The translations under genes and the position numbers were made by a program. Below, in pieces: positions 27,133 through 36,654 of a DNA stretch of 64,000 bases. The stretch is taken from positions 186,001 to 250,000 of the forward strand of contig NZ_BMZB01000001.1 in NCBI RefSeq assembly GCF_014652575.1. The letters run 5' to 3'. Positions within the stretch are counted from its first letter, which is position 1. Every line of letters begins with the position of its first letter. The notes beneath the pieces were generated by a model, which was not told the origin of the DNA, ran no database searches, and saw nothing but the letters and a program-made list of their open reading frames with translations. This DNA is from Asticcacaulis endophyticus (lineage in GTDB: Bacteria; Pseudomonadota; Alphaproteobacteria; Caulobacterales; Caulobacteraceae).

Positions 27133-28551
27133 TTGGGAGACATCCGGCAAAAAGACACGGTTTGCGTCGTGTTGGACATCGGCAAGAGCTTTGCCAAGGT
27201 CAGCCTCATCAATCATGAAGGTAAGATCCTTAGTGAGCGCCGGGTGGTGACACCGCGCCTGCACGCGCACCTTTATGCTGCCTATGATGTCGACCGCCTC
27301 CATAGCTGGTTTCTGGGGCAGTTGCGCGAACTGTCGGTGCGTTACGACATCGACAGGATCGTGCCGGTCACCCACGGCGCGACCTGCGCCTTCCTGAGCG
27401 AAGACGGCCAGTTGCTGCAACCGATTCAGGATTACGAAGCCGCCATCCCGCAGCTTTACCGCGAAGCCTATAATGCCATCCGCCCGCATTTTTCGCACAC
27501 CCTGTCGCCCAGCCTGCCCAACGGTTTGAACATGGGGTGCCAGATCTATTGGCATGCCCGCAGAGATCCTAAATTTTTCGAGCGGGTGCGCTGGATACTA
27601 AGCTATCCGCAATACTGGACCTGGCGCTTAAGCGGAGCGCTGACCACCGAAGTCACGTCCATGGGGTGCCACACTGACCTGTGGGCGCCCTTACAAAAAA
27701 CCTACTCCTCCATGGCCATCCGTCAGGGCTGGGTTGAGCGTTTCCCGGAGCTTAAAAACGCCTGGGACGAAGCGGGCCCGCTGCGCCCCGACATTGCCGA
27801 TGCCACCGGCATCAGCCGTGACTGCAAGGTGCTGGTCGGGCTTCACGATACCAATGCGGCGCTGGCTTCGGTCATTGTGCGTCAGCACCGCGACCCGTCA
27901 TTTGTTCCCCCCGCCATGTTGTCGACCGGTACATGGTTCATTGCGCTGGCGCCCGAAACCTCGGTCAGCGATCTTAAGGCCGAACGCGACTGTCTGGCCA
28001 AGGTCGATGTGTTCGGCAATCCGGTCGCCTGTTCCCGCTTTATGGGTGGCCGGGCCTATGATCTGATCACCCACGGCATGACCGCAACTGATGTCGACCC
28101 GGCCATCACTCAGGCGGTGATGCGCGACGGCGCTCTGGCCCTGCCCAGTTTCGATGATGCGGGCGGCCCGTATCAGGGGCGGCGCGGCGAAATCCGCGGC
28201 CTAAAGGTTGATACCCCAGCCCATCGTGCGGCTCTGGGCCAGCTTTATCTGGCCATGGTCAGCGACACCTGCCTTAACCTGATCCATGCCGATGGCCCGT
28301 TGCTGATCGAAGGGGTGGCAGCCCGTCATCCCCATCTGTGCGCCCTGATCGCGTCAGTCAGGAGTACGCCGGTCTATGTCAATGACACCTCAAACGGGGT
28401 TACCCTGGGGGCCGGAGCCATTGCCTATTACCATGAGGCGACCCCGCCCGCGCCCAATTACCGGCGCATTGACCCGCTGCTTAAGGACGAGGTTCTGAAG
28501 TACCGCTCGGTCTGGTCGCAGGCCCTGCTGGAGACCGGAAAAGCCGCGTAA
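27133..28551 (+). CDS. rhaK: L-rhamnulokinase-like FGGY carbohydrate kinase
   Basis: A 472-residue FGGY-family sugar kinase, here most likely phosphorylating L-rhamnulose. Visible features are the N-terminal phosphate loop VLDIGKSFAKVSL, the mid-domain GLHDTNAALASV and STGTWF motif of the ATP-binding fold, and the C-terminal LLIEGVAARHP and SNGVTLGAGA. The start is read as TTG at 27133, after AGAGG; no ATG fits. It faces away from rhaI and is followed by a DeoR regulator. Specificity for rhamnulose rather than fuculose or xylulose rests on the neighbours rhaI and rhaM. No rhamnulose-1-phosphate aldolase is in the window. Confidence 0.8.
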   Translation: MGDIRQKDTVCVVLDIGKSFAKVSLINHEGKILSERRVVTPRLHAHLYAAYDVDRLHSWFLGQLRELSVRYDIDRIVPVTHGATCAFLSEDGQLLQPIQDYEAAIPQLYREAYNAIRPHFSHTLSPSLPNGLNMGCQIYWHARRDPKFFERVRWILSYPQYWTWRLSGALTTEVTSMGCHTDLWAPLQKTYSSMAIRQGWVERFPELKNAWDEAGPLRPDIADATGISRDCKVLVGLHDTNAALASVIVRQHRDPSFVPPAMLSTGTWFIALAPETSVSDLKAERDCLAKVDVFGNPVACSRFMGGRAYDLITHGMTATDVDPAITQAVMRDGALALPSFDDAGGPYQGRRGEIRGLKVDTPAHRAALGQLYLAMVSDTCLNLIHADGPLLIEGVAARHPHLCALIASVRSTPVYVNDTSNGVTLGAGAIAYYHEATPPAPNYRRIDPLLKDEVLKYRSVWSQALLETGKAA

Positions 28552-28698
28552 GTCTCATATTGTGAACAGACATTCGACAAGCGCGAAAAACCTGTTTAAT
28601 ATAAACAATCATCTTTAATCATGATTCCCGTCCGTGTCAGGACACACAGGCTTTGCGTCGCCGTTCGGGACAATAAAAACCAAGGGGACGGACCGTAC

Positions 28699-29520
28699 AT
28701 GCATTTTCAGGATCGCTGGAAACTGATCATTGATGAGCTTAATCATGACCGGGTCACCTCTGTCGATGAACTGACCGCCAAGCTGGGGGCGTCACCCGCC
28801 ACCATCCGTCGCGATCTGAACGAACTGCATGAACTGGGGCATTTGCTGCGCGTCCGTGGCGGAGCCATGCGCATTGAAGGCGCCCATATCGGGCTTAAAG
28901 TCACCAGCGACGACCGCCGCAACAGCCTGACCGGTCAGGCGCCGTTTTTCGAGAGCGTCATCCACTACGCCCCCGCCAAAAAAGCCATTGCGCGCGCCGC
29001 CCTTGACCTGCTCAAGCCCGGCATGTCGATGATTATCGACGGCGGAACGACCACCTATATGCTGGCCTCGATCATGCCGAACGACAGCTATAATGTGCTG
29101 ACAACCTCGATCCCGATCCTGCAAAGCCTGCTGGATCGCACGCGCATTCGGGTTACCCTGCCCGGCGGGGAACTGTTCCGTGAGCAGCGCATAATCCTCA
29201 ACCCCTATGAAGACGGTATGCTGCAAAATTTTGCGGCTCAGCGCATGTTTATCGGCGCGCAGGCGATCACGCCCAACGGCCTGATGCAGACCGATACCTT
29301 GCTGGTGCAATCTGAACGCCGCCTGATCGAGCGCGCCCAGCAGGTCGTCGTGCTGGCTGACTCGTCAAAGATCAATGCACCCGCGTCATTGTCGGTGTGC
29401 CCACTGACCGAGATCGATATTCTGATTACCGATTCCGGCCTCAGCACCCGCGACAAGCTATGGCTTGAAGATGCCGGTATCGATGTCCGCGTCGTCGATA
29501 TCCTGGCCGAAGATCAATAA
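28699..29520 (+). CDS. DeoR-family regulator of rhamnose genes
   Basis: A 273-residue DeoR-type repressor with an N-terminal helix-turn-helix (RVTSVDELTAKLGASPATIRRDL at about residues 18-40) and a sugar-phosphate sensing domain with the DGGTTTYMLA motif. The ATG at 28699 has a clear ribosome site AAGGGGA; an in-frame ATG 78 bases upstream lacks one. It probably senses a rhamnose metabolite and controls rhaI, rhaK and CE12-rhaM. It lies directly downstream of rhaK. Confidence 0.88.
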   Translation: MHFQDRWKLIIDELNHDRVTSVDELTAKLGASPATIRRDLNELHELGHLLRVRGGAMRIEGAHIGLKVTSDDRRNSLTGQAPFFESVIHYAPAKKAIARAALDLLKPGMSMIIDGGTTTYMLASIMPNDSYNVLTTSIPILQSLLDRTRIRVTLPGGELFREQRIILNPYEDGMLQNFAAQRMFIGAQAITPNGLMQTDTLLVQSERRLIERAQQVVVLADSSKINAPASLSVCPLTEIDILITDSGLSTRDKLWLEDAGIDVRVVDILAEDQ

Positions 29521-29521
29521 G

Positions 29522-29551
29522 AAAAAACCCCGGTTAAAGCCGGGGTTTTTT
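29522..29551. terminator. Bidirectional terminator between DeoR gene and rhaM
   Basis: A symmetrical hairpin AAAAACCCCGG-TTAAAG-CCGGGGTTTTTT gives a T run on either strand and separates two convergent genes. Confidence 0.95.
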
Positions 29552-29556
29552 ATAGC

Positions 29557-29874
29557 CTATGCCATGTGGAAGACGTGCTTCAAATCCTTAGCGACCGGCG
29601 AATTGTCCGGATTGCTGTCCATAATATCGGCCATATAGGCCCACCACTTTTTCATAATCGGCAGACTGGGCAGATCATCCATCGTGTGATTGTCCGTGCG
29701 CTTTAAGACCCCAAACAGGGTCAGCGTCTCAGGGTCGAGAAATATCGAATAGTCCGACACGCCCGCCTGATGCAGCAGGTCAGACAGTTCCGGCCAGATT
29801 TCATCGTGACGCTTTTGGTACTCGGCTTCAAAGCCGGGCTTAAGCTGCATTTTAAAGCCGTGAATTTGGGTCAT
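29557..29874 (-). CDS. rhaM: L-rhamnose mutarotase
   Basis: A 105-residue RhaM-type mutarotase that interconverts the alpha and beta anomers of L-rhamnose so that the isomerase or dehydrogenase receives its preferred form. The N-terminal GFKMQLKPG, the [12 protein letters not shown] segment with the conserved histidine, DYSIFLD, and the tryptophan pair [11 protein letters not shown] are typical. It begins three bases after the CE12 stop, so it is cotranscribed with that esterase gene. Confidence 0.93.
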   Translation of the reverse strand: MTQIHGFKMQLKPGFEAEYQKRHDEIWPELSDLLHQAGVSDYSIFLDPETLTLFGVLKRTDNHTMDDLPSLPIMKKWWAYMADIMDSNPDNSPVAKDLKHVFHMA

Positions 29875-29877
29875 AAT

Positions 29878-31215
29878 TTAGTTCCCTGATATCTTAGTGA
29901 CGACGTCGCGCATGACGGGCCAGTCGGTGGGTTTAAGTTCAAAATTTTTCGGATCAGCCGGTTTGGCCGGATCAAAGGCCACAAAATCGGGCGCAGCCTT
30001 GAGGTTCAAGCCACTTGCAGGGTCGGTGATCGTTTGCGCAACATAGTTGGCAATCACAAATGCCCCATAAGCATTGTGGTGCGTGCCGTCCTTGCCACCA
30101 TTCCCGAACGCCTGCGGGCTGACCTGCGGCCCCAGCGCCTCATAAAGCGTCGCCGTTTTGGCGGTCAGATCGATAAACGGCACATTTAGCTCGGTCGCGA
30201 CTTTGCGCACGGCATCGTCATAGCCGGCCAGCGTATTGGTGATCTTGCCATCCTTGAACGTGCGGCGCGAGACCGGTGAGATCAGCACGACCTTCATACC
30301 ATGAGCCTGCGCATCGGCGGCAAAGGCTTTCAACCACGCCGGATAGGACTGCTCAGCGCTGACATAGGTGCGCGGCCATTGTTTCTTCTGGTCATTGTGG
30401 CCGAACTGGATCAGCAACACATCGCCCGCCCGCGCTTCACTTAGCAGTTTATCCCAGCGCAGACTTGTGACGAACGACTTCATGGTCTCGCCCGAACGGG
30501 CATGGTTGGCGACCGATACGTCGCCTTGCAAAAACCGCGGCAGCATCTGCCCCCATGACGCATAGTCCGTGCCGCCCTGATCAGTGACGGTGGAATCCCC
30601 CGCCATAAAGACGCGCCGTGCGGTCACAGGCGCAATCTCAACCGACTGCACGGCGGGCGCTTCACCTGAAAACGCCACAGTCAGCTTGTCATCCCAAGTA
30701 CGGCTCTCGGTCGCCTCATCACCGCGCAACCCTACGCGCGGGGCCTTAGCCGCGTCCTGCTCAGAAGTCGCCAGCGAGGCATTACGGACATTGACGATAA
30801 ATTCGACGGTTTTGACCTCGCCTTTTTTCAAGGCCACCGGGGCCATCATCAGGCGGCGGTCTTCGGCCCAGATCGAGGTGCGGCTGGCGGCTTTTTTAGT
30901 ACCGAGCGTCACCCGCACACGATAATCACCGGGGGCGACCTTAACCGCCAGCGCCTGCTCATTGCCGTCCTTGGTATTGGTGAAGCCATAGCCCTTGGTC
31001 TCATCATAGGCCTGCGCCGGGATCAGACTGACCGCACCCACACTACCTTTAACTGCTGGATCGAGGGTGAATCTATAGCTGACAACAGGGGCGCTCACAG
31101 ACGTCGTGGTACCTTGAGCTAATACCGCGTCAGAGGATATGGCCATAATCCCAGCACTCATCATCAGAGCCGCCCACAGTGCCTTAGTCCCATTTTTTTG
31201 ATTATTTTTGATCAT
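29878..31215 (-). CDS. Exported rhamnogalacturonan acetylesterase, CE12 family
   Basis: A 445-residue SGNH hydrolase that should remove acetyl groups from galacturonate in RG-I, making the backbone open to the lyases. After a signal peptide (ending VLAQG) comes a beta-rich N-terminal domain of about 160 residues, then the esterase domain. The catalytic serine is Ser208 in AGDSTV, the oxyanion asparagine is in GHND (272-275), and the Asp-His pair is Asp376/His379 in DGTHH. It is coupled to rhaM. No twin-arginine pair is seen, so it likely uses Sec export. Confidence 0.9.
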   Translation of the reverse strand: MIKNNQKNGTKALWAALMMSAGIMAISSDAVLAQGTTTSVSAPVVSYRFTLDPAVKGSVGAVSLIPAQAYDETKGYGFTNTKDGNEQALAVKVAPGDYRVRVTLGTKKAASRTSIWAEDRRLMMAPVALKKGEVKTVEFIVNVRNASLATSEQDAAKAPRVGLRGDEATESRTWDDKLTVAFSGEAPAVQSVEIAPVTARRVFMAGDSTVTDQGGTDYASWGQMLPRFLQGDVSVANHARSGETMKSFVTSLRWDKLLSEARAGDVLLIQFGHNDQKKQWPRTYVSAEQSYPAWLKAFAADAQAHGMKVVLISPVSRRTFKDGKITNTLAGYDDAVRKVATELNVPFIDLTAKTATLYEALGPQVSPQAFGNGGKDGTHHNAYGAFVIANYVAQTITDPASGLNLKAAPDFVAFDPAKPADPKNFELKPTDWPVMRDVVTKISGN

Positions 31216-31408
31216 AATTATGAAATTCCGCCCTTATTCCAGCACTAAGATGCTCGTTTATGATATTTTTTCATTGATATGATCATTAGTCAATGTCATC
31301 TTAATGAACGAATGTTGACCGGCCGGACGGGCATGGGCGTTTAAGACCCAGCGGTTTTTACCGTCGCCGGACTTTGGTTGAGGAAACTTAAGTTACAGAG
31401 GACTTTAA

Positions 31409-34400
31409 ATGCCCTACCCTAAGTCGCTGCGCAAACGTGCAGCCCTTTCGCGTGTTTCGCAAATCGGCCTGCTGACGGCGCTTATGGGAACGCTGGCCTT
31501 TGGGTCATTTGCGCAGGAACTGGGCATCCCACAGGCATCCGATGCCCAAAAAGCTGCGGCTCAGAATGCCGCCCAAAATGCCGTAAAAGACGCACCCGTC
31601 TTTATAATGTCGAGCTTCATGGCGACGTCTCAGAACACGCTCAGCCTGTTTACCTCGCCCGACGGCATCACCTTCAATACGCTGGCGTCCGAGGTCTATA
31701 CCCCTGAAAAACGCCTGCTGCGTGACCCGTCGATCATTCGTCATTCGGACGGCTATTATTACATCGTCTATACGACCGACTGGAACGGCTCTGATTTCGG
31801 AATCGCCCGCTCGAAAGACCTGCGCGACTGGCAACTGGTGCGCGAGGTAAAAATCACTCTGCCGGGCACCACCAATACCTGGGCGCCGGAATGGTTCCGC
31901 GACAAGAACGGCGCGCTGAAAGTGGTCGTCTCCCTGTCAAAAGGCGGCACCAAAGGCCCGTTCGGGGCCTATGTGATCGAACCCAATTCTGATTTCTCGC
32001 AATGGTCCGACCCTAAGCCGATGGCGGGCCTGCAAGGCAATTTTATAGACACCTTTGTGGTCTCGACCGACGGCGGCTACACCGCTTTTGTCAAGAACGA
32101 GACGACCAAGTTTATCGAACTGGCGACCTCGAAATCCCTGCTGGGGCCGTGGAAGCTGGAAAAGACCGGCGACTGGGCCGGATGGGGAAGCTGGCGCGAA
32201 GGTCAGGCGCTGGTGAAGCTGCCAAATGGTGGTTACCGCATCTATTTCGACGACTACATCACCAAGCACTATTGGTATTCAGACAGCCTTGACGGCTTCA
32301 AGACCTGGACGCCGAAAAAAGAAATCGGCGGCGTGTCGGGCGTTGTGCGCCACTTTACCGTCCTGTCCGAAGACCCCAAAGCCTTCACTGAGGCCACCAA
32401 GCCCAAAGGTACGCCTCAGAAAATCACCTGGGATAAAAACTCCCTGATGGTCGATGGTGAGCGCATCATGGTCTGGTCCGGCGAAATCCATCCGTTCCGC
32501 CTGCCCAACCCGTCCTTGTGGCGCGATGTGATCCAAAAGATGAAGGCGTCAGGCTTTAACGGCGTCGCTTTTTACTTCGACTGGGGCTACCACTCGCCGT
32601 CACCGGGCGTCTATGATTTCTCGAACGTGCGTAACGTAGAGCGCGCGCTCGAGATCGCCAAGGAAGAGGGCATGTATGTCATTGCCCGCACCGGCCCCTA
32701 TGTGAACGCCGAACTGACCGGCGGCGGCTATCCCGGCTGGATGCTGCGCCAACGCGCCGAAGCCCGCACCGATGATCCGCTTTATCTGGCCGCCACCGAT
32801 GAGTGGATGACCCAGATCAACGCCATTATCGCCCGCCATCAGCTCACTACGGGCGGCGGCACGGTCATCGCCTATCAGCTAGAGAACGAACTCGGCAAGG
32901 TCGAGCCGAAGCACGTCCGTCAGATGGAGCATCTGGCGAAAAAGGCGCGCGCCGATGGCATCACCGTGCCGTTCTTCCATAATTCGGCGGGTCGTCTGCC
33001 TGACTGGACACCCAAGGATTCGACCGCACCGTGGGCCAATCCGGGGCCAACCGACATCTACGCCTTTGACGGCTATCCCGGCGGCACCTGTAATGTCCAT
33101 GCCGACGCGTCCGGCCCCAACAAGGCCCCCGACTGGGGCATGTACGGCACAACGGCACCTAAGATCGGTGCCCTGTCGTCGCCCAAGACGCCGGGTTTTG
33201 CGGCGGAACTAGGCGGTGGCTGGTTCGATTACTGGGGCTCAAACGGCACCTATGACTGCACGTCGCAGCGTCAGGGCAAGGGCTATCAGCGGGTATTTTA
33301 TGGCACCAACCTGATCAACGGCATTTCGATCCACAACGTCTATATGACGTTCGGCGGCACGTCGTGGGGCTGGCTGGCCGGGCCGGTGGTCTATACCTCT
33401 TACGACTATGGCGCGGCTATTTCCGAAGACCGGGGTTTGCGCGAAAAAGCCTACGCGCTAAAGCAACAGGGCATGTTCGTCCAGGCGACTGAGGCCGTGA
33501 TGGCCGAGATGGACAAGGGGCCAGTGCTTAAGGTCTCCAACGACAAGATCAAGGTCTATCACAACGTCAATCCGACGCTGAAGACGCATATCCTGTTTGC
33601 CGTGCATAATCCGTCGGATGCCATCACCGATGATCGCGGCACGTTTGACGTGACCACCAAGGACGGCACCTATAAGATCCCGGTGCGCGTCAATGGCCAG
33701 GACGCCAAGATGCTGCTGGCATCCTATGCGATGGAGCGTCAGCATCTGGTCTATTCCAACTCCGAAATCCAGACTCATTTCCAGAACGGTGAGCAGGACA
33801 TCGCCCTGCTGCATGGCCGCAACCGTGAGGACGGCGAAACGGTTCTGCGCTATACCTCTGCACCAAAGGTCGAAGTGTTGTCGGGTAAGGTCACCTCGAA
33901 ATTCGATGCTCGCAAAGGCGATGTTAAGCTTAACTACACTCATGATGGCCTGACGCGTGTGCGCATTTCCGGCGGCGGGCGCGCCCCGCTGCTGCTGCTG
34001 ATTGCCGATGAGACGACCAGCTTTAACATGTGGCGTCAGGACACCGCACAGGGCACTGTGCTACAACACACGCCTGCCCTTGTGCGCACCGCGAAAATCG
34101 AGAATGGTACGCTCAACCTGACCGGCGACACCACGGCTGACAGCGCCTTTGAAATCTGGGGCCCTGCTGTCAGCGCCGCCACCTTCAATGGCGAGGCCCT
34201 GACCCTGACGGCGCAACCTGATGGCAGCTATAAGACCTCAAGCGTGCGTGGCCCCGATACGATCACCTTGCCCGATTTGGCCACGCTGGAATGGACTCGC
34301 CGTGCCGATAGCCCCGAAGCCAAACCCGGTTTCGACGACTCAACATGGCTCAAGGCCGACACCCGCCCCTCTGCCGCCCAGACCTGGACGACGCCGGAGC

Positions 34401-35305
34401 GCGGCCAGCCTACGCTTTCCATGAGCGATTACGGCTTCCACCACGGCGATGTCTGGTATCGCGGCCACATCGACATCACCGACACCAAGACCAATCAGCT
34501 TGAACTGTTTTACGGTGCCGGTGGCGCGGGCCTGATTCAGGTCTGGATCGACGGCAAATATATCGGTCAGGACGAAATGGACACAGGTCGTCAGTTCCCC
34601 GAAACCACCGACAGCCTCAAGCTGTCACTCGGTGATCTGACACCGGGTAAGCACGTCGTCTCGGTCATGGTGCGCAACAATTCGCACAACTGGGATCTGA
34701 TGGCTGACGATCAGCACCGTGAAGCTCGTGGCCTGATTTCGGCGTCGCTGACCTCCAAAGGTGGCAACCGCTTTGCTGTGCCGATCGAGTGGCGCATTCA
34801 GGGCAATAAGGGCGGGGAAAAGATCGCTGATCTGGTGCGCGGCCCGATGAACAATGGCGGCCTTTATGGTGAGCGCGAAGGCTGGTACCTGCCCGGCAAA
34901 AAAGCCGATTGGGATAAGGTCAGCCCCACCGCCGCACCGCCAGCGCCCGGCACCTACTGGCTGAGCACGACCTTTAATCTCGATCTGCCCAAGGATCATG
35001 ACGTGCAACTGGGTCTGGCCTTTGGCGATACCACCAAGCCGCGTTCTGACCGCACCAACCGCGCCCTGATCTTCGTCAACGGCTGGAACATGGGGCAGTT
35101 CATCGCCAATATTGGCCCGCAGCGCACCTTTGTTATTCCGCCCGGCATTCTCAACCCCAATGGCGAAAATACCATTAGCTTTGCCGTGACAACCGACGGA
35201 AAAGCTGAGAATGCTCTGGAGCCGGTCAAGCTGGTCAATCTGCGTACCGTCCGTGGCGGTGTGCCGCTGGAGATCATGCCCGCCACTCGTAATCTGCAAC
35301 GCTAA
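31409..35305 (+). CDS. Exported GH43-like and GH35 beta-galactosidase fusion
   Basis: A 1298-residue two-enzyme protein. A signal sequence (cut near GSFAQ) is followed by a GH43-like propeller (about 60-320), with candidate acidic residues Asp106 (LLRDPS), Asp214 (NFIDTF) and Glu264 (WREGQ). Then comes a GH35 barrel (about 338-700) with WSGEIHPFR, acid/base Glu494 (LENELG) and nucleophile Glu600 (AAELGGGWFDYWG), then C-terminal beta domains. GH35 removes terminal beta-galactose. GH43 members cut arabinan, xylan or galactan, so the pair may strip galactan or arabinogalactan branches. The ribosome site is AGAGGAC. It heads an operon with GH105 and the symporter. Confidence 0.85.
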   Translation: MPYPKSLRKRAALSRVSQIGLLTALMGTLAFGSFAQELGIPQASDAQKAAAQNAAQNAVKDAPVFIMSSFMATSQNTLSLFTSPDGITFNTLASEVYTPEKRLLRDPSIIRHSDGYYYIVYTTDWNGSDFGIARSKDLRDWQLVREVKITLPGTTNTWAPEWFRDKNGALKVVVSLSKGGTKGPFGAYVIEPNSDFSQWSDPKPMAGLQGNFIDTFVVSTDGGYTAFVKNETTKFIELATSKSLLGPWKLEKTGDWAGWGSWREGQALVKLPNGGYRIYFDDYITKHYWYSDSLDGFKTWTPKKEIGGVSGVVRHFTVLSEDPKAFTEATKPKGTPQKITWDKNSLMVDGERIMVWSGEIHPFRLPNPSLWRDVIQKMKASGFNGVAFYFDWGYHSPSPGVYDFSNVRNVERALEIAKEEGMYVIARTGPYVNAELTGGGYPGWMLRQRAEARTDDPLYLAATDEWMTQINAIIARHQLTTGGGTVIAYQLENELGKVEPKHVRQMEHLAKKARADGITVPFFHNSAGRLPDWTPKDSTAPWANPGPTDIYAFDGYPGGTCNVHADASGPNKAPDWGMYGTTAPKIGALSSPKTPGFAAELGGGWFDYWGSNGTYDCTSQRQGKGYQRVFYGTNLINGISIHNVYMTFGGTSWGWLAGPVVYTSYDYGAAISEDRGLREKAYALKQQGMFVQATEAVMAEMDKGPVLKVSNDKIKVYHNVNPTLKTHILFAVHNPSDAITDDRGTFDVTTKDGTYKIPVRVNGQDAKMLLASYAMERQHLVYSNSEIQTHFQNGEQDIALLHGRNREDGETVLRYTSAPKVEVLSGKVTSKFDARKGDVKLNYTHDGLTRVRISGGGRAPLLLLIADETTSFNMWRQDTAQGTVLQHTPALVRTAKIENGTLNLTGDTTADSAFEIWGPAVSAATFNGEALTLTAQPDGSYKTSSVRGPDTITLPDLATLEWTRRADSPEAKPGFDDSTWLKADTRPSAAQTWTTPERGQPTLSMSDYGFHHGDVWYRGHIDITDTKTNQLELFYGAGGAGLIQVWIDGKYIGQDEMDTGRQFPETTDSLKLSLGDLTPGKHVVSVMVRNNSHNWDLMADDQHREARGLISASLTSKGGNRFAVPIEWRIQGNKGGEKIADLVRGPMNNGGLYGEREGWYLPGKKADWDKVSPTAAPPAPGTYWLSTTFNLDLPKDHDVQLGLAFGDTTKPRSDRTNRALIFVNGWNMGQFIANIGPQRTFVIPPGILNPNGENTISFAVTTDGKAENALEPVKLVNLRTVRGGVPLEIMPATRNLQR

Positions 35306-35330
35306 CGTCCTTCCCCGTAAAGTTTGTCAC

Positions 35331-36506
35331 ATGCCTGTAAATACTAAAAACCAGATCCTTAAGCCGACCGATCCGTTCAACATCCATCCGCTGCTGCAAC
35401 ACCAATCAGCGGCTCTGGATGCTGACCGTGACGATTACCGCCATGCGATCGACCTACTGATCAATAATCTGGTCAATATCGAAGATACTTCGGGTGAGTT
35501 CCTGCTGCGCCTGACCGATGGCCGCGTGATCGACACCAAGGCCTGGCACGGCTTTGAGTGGACACAAGGCGTCGGCCTTTACGGCATGTATAAGATCTGG
35601 GAGATGACCGGCGATAAACGCGCCTGGGACATCATGATCAACTGGTTTGAGGACCGCTTTGCCGAAGGCTCACCATCGCGCAATATCAATACGGTCGCCC
35701 CGTTCATTACGCTGGCCTATTTGTTTGAGCGCACCGGCGACCGCCGTTACCTGCCCTATCTCGATGTCTGGGCTGAGTGGGTCTACAATGAGCTGCCGCG
35801 CACCGAAGAAGGCGGTTTCCAGCACATCGTCTATAATTCGGTCAACAATCAGCAACTGTGGGACGACACCCTGATGATGTCGGTTCTGCCGCTGGCCAAG
35901 ATCGGCCTGCTGCTTAACCGTCCGCACTATGTCGAAGAAGCCAAGCGCCAGTTCATGGTGCACATTAAGTACCTGACCGACCGTAAGACCGGTCTGTGGT
36001 TCCACGGCTGGACATTTGAGGGCCGCCATAACTTTGCCAATGCCCTGTGGGGCCGCGGTAATTCATGGGTCACCATCGTGATCCCGGAATTTATTGAACT
36101 GCTGAACCTGCCGAAAGATGATGCCTTCCGCATGTTCCTGATCGAGACCCTTGAGGCGCAAGTTAAGGCGCTGGCGCAATATCAAGCGCCGTCGGGCCTA
36201 TGGCGCACTATCCTCGATGATGAGACATCGTACGAAGAAGCTGCGGCGTCCGCAGGTTTTGCTTACGGTATTCTGAAATCGGTGCGTAAGGGCTATATCT
36301 CCAAAGAATATGAGGCCATGGGCATCCGCGGGGCCAAGGCCGTACGCGCCCATATCAATGCTGAGGGTGAACTGACGCAGGTGTCGTTCGGTACGCCTGT
36401 GTTCAATTCCATTCAGGAATACAAAGACATCCCACTCACCTCCATGCCGTTCGGGCAGGCCATGGCGCTTCTGACCATGGGCGAGTTTATGTATCGGTTT
36501 ATCTAG
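35331..36506 (+). CDS. Unsaturated rhamnogalacturonyl hydrolase, GH105
   Basis: A 391-residue GH105 enzyme (YteR/YesR type) that hydrates the unsaturated galacturonyl end left by lyases and so splits the disaccharide into rhamnose and a keto-uronate. It has no signal peptide, so it is cytoplasmic. The (alpha/alpha)6 barrel shows GFEWTQGVGLYGMYK, LWDDTLMM (catalytic Asp at 178-179), WGRGNSW and the late EEAAASAGFAYGI. ATG at 35331 fits; the longer frame overlaps the fusion gene. It sits between the periplasmic fusion enzyme and the symporter, matching import of unsaturated disaccharides. Confidence 0.93.
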   Translation: MPVNTKNQILKPTDPFNIHPLLQHQSAALDADRDDYRHAIDLLINNLVNIEDTSGEFLLRLTDGRVIDTKAWHGFEWTQGVGLYGMYKIWEMTGDKRAWDIMINWFEDRFAEGSPSRNINTVAPFITLAYLFERTGDRRYLPYLDVWAEWVYNELPRTEEGGFQHIVYNSVNNQQLWDDTLMMSVLPLAKIGLLLNRPHYVEEAKRQFMVHIKYLTDRKTGLWFHGWTFEGRHNFANALWGRGNSWVTIVIPEFIELLNLPKDDAFRMFLIETLEAQVKALAQYQAPSGLWRTILDDETSYEEAAASAGFAYGILKSVRKGYISKEYEAMGIRGAKAVRAHINAEGELTQVSFGTPVFNSIQEYKDIPLTSMPFGQAMALLTMGEFMYRFI

Positions 36507-36654
36507 TACTCGCGGAAAAGTTTCTGGCCCCTCATGGGGCCAGAATACGTTTTCAGCGGGACTGGTTTGAAAAAATTTCTTCTGGGCGGCCCTTCAGAAA
36601 TTTTTGCTTTTTAAAGTGGTGGCGCCTCGTCACATGGCCGCAGGGAGTTTTAAT

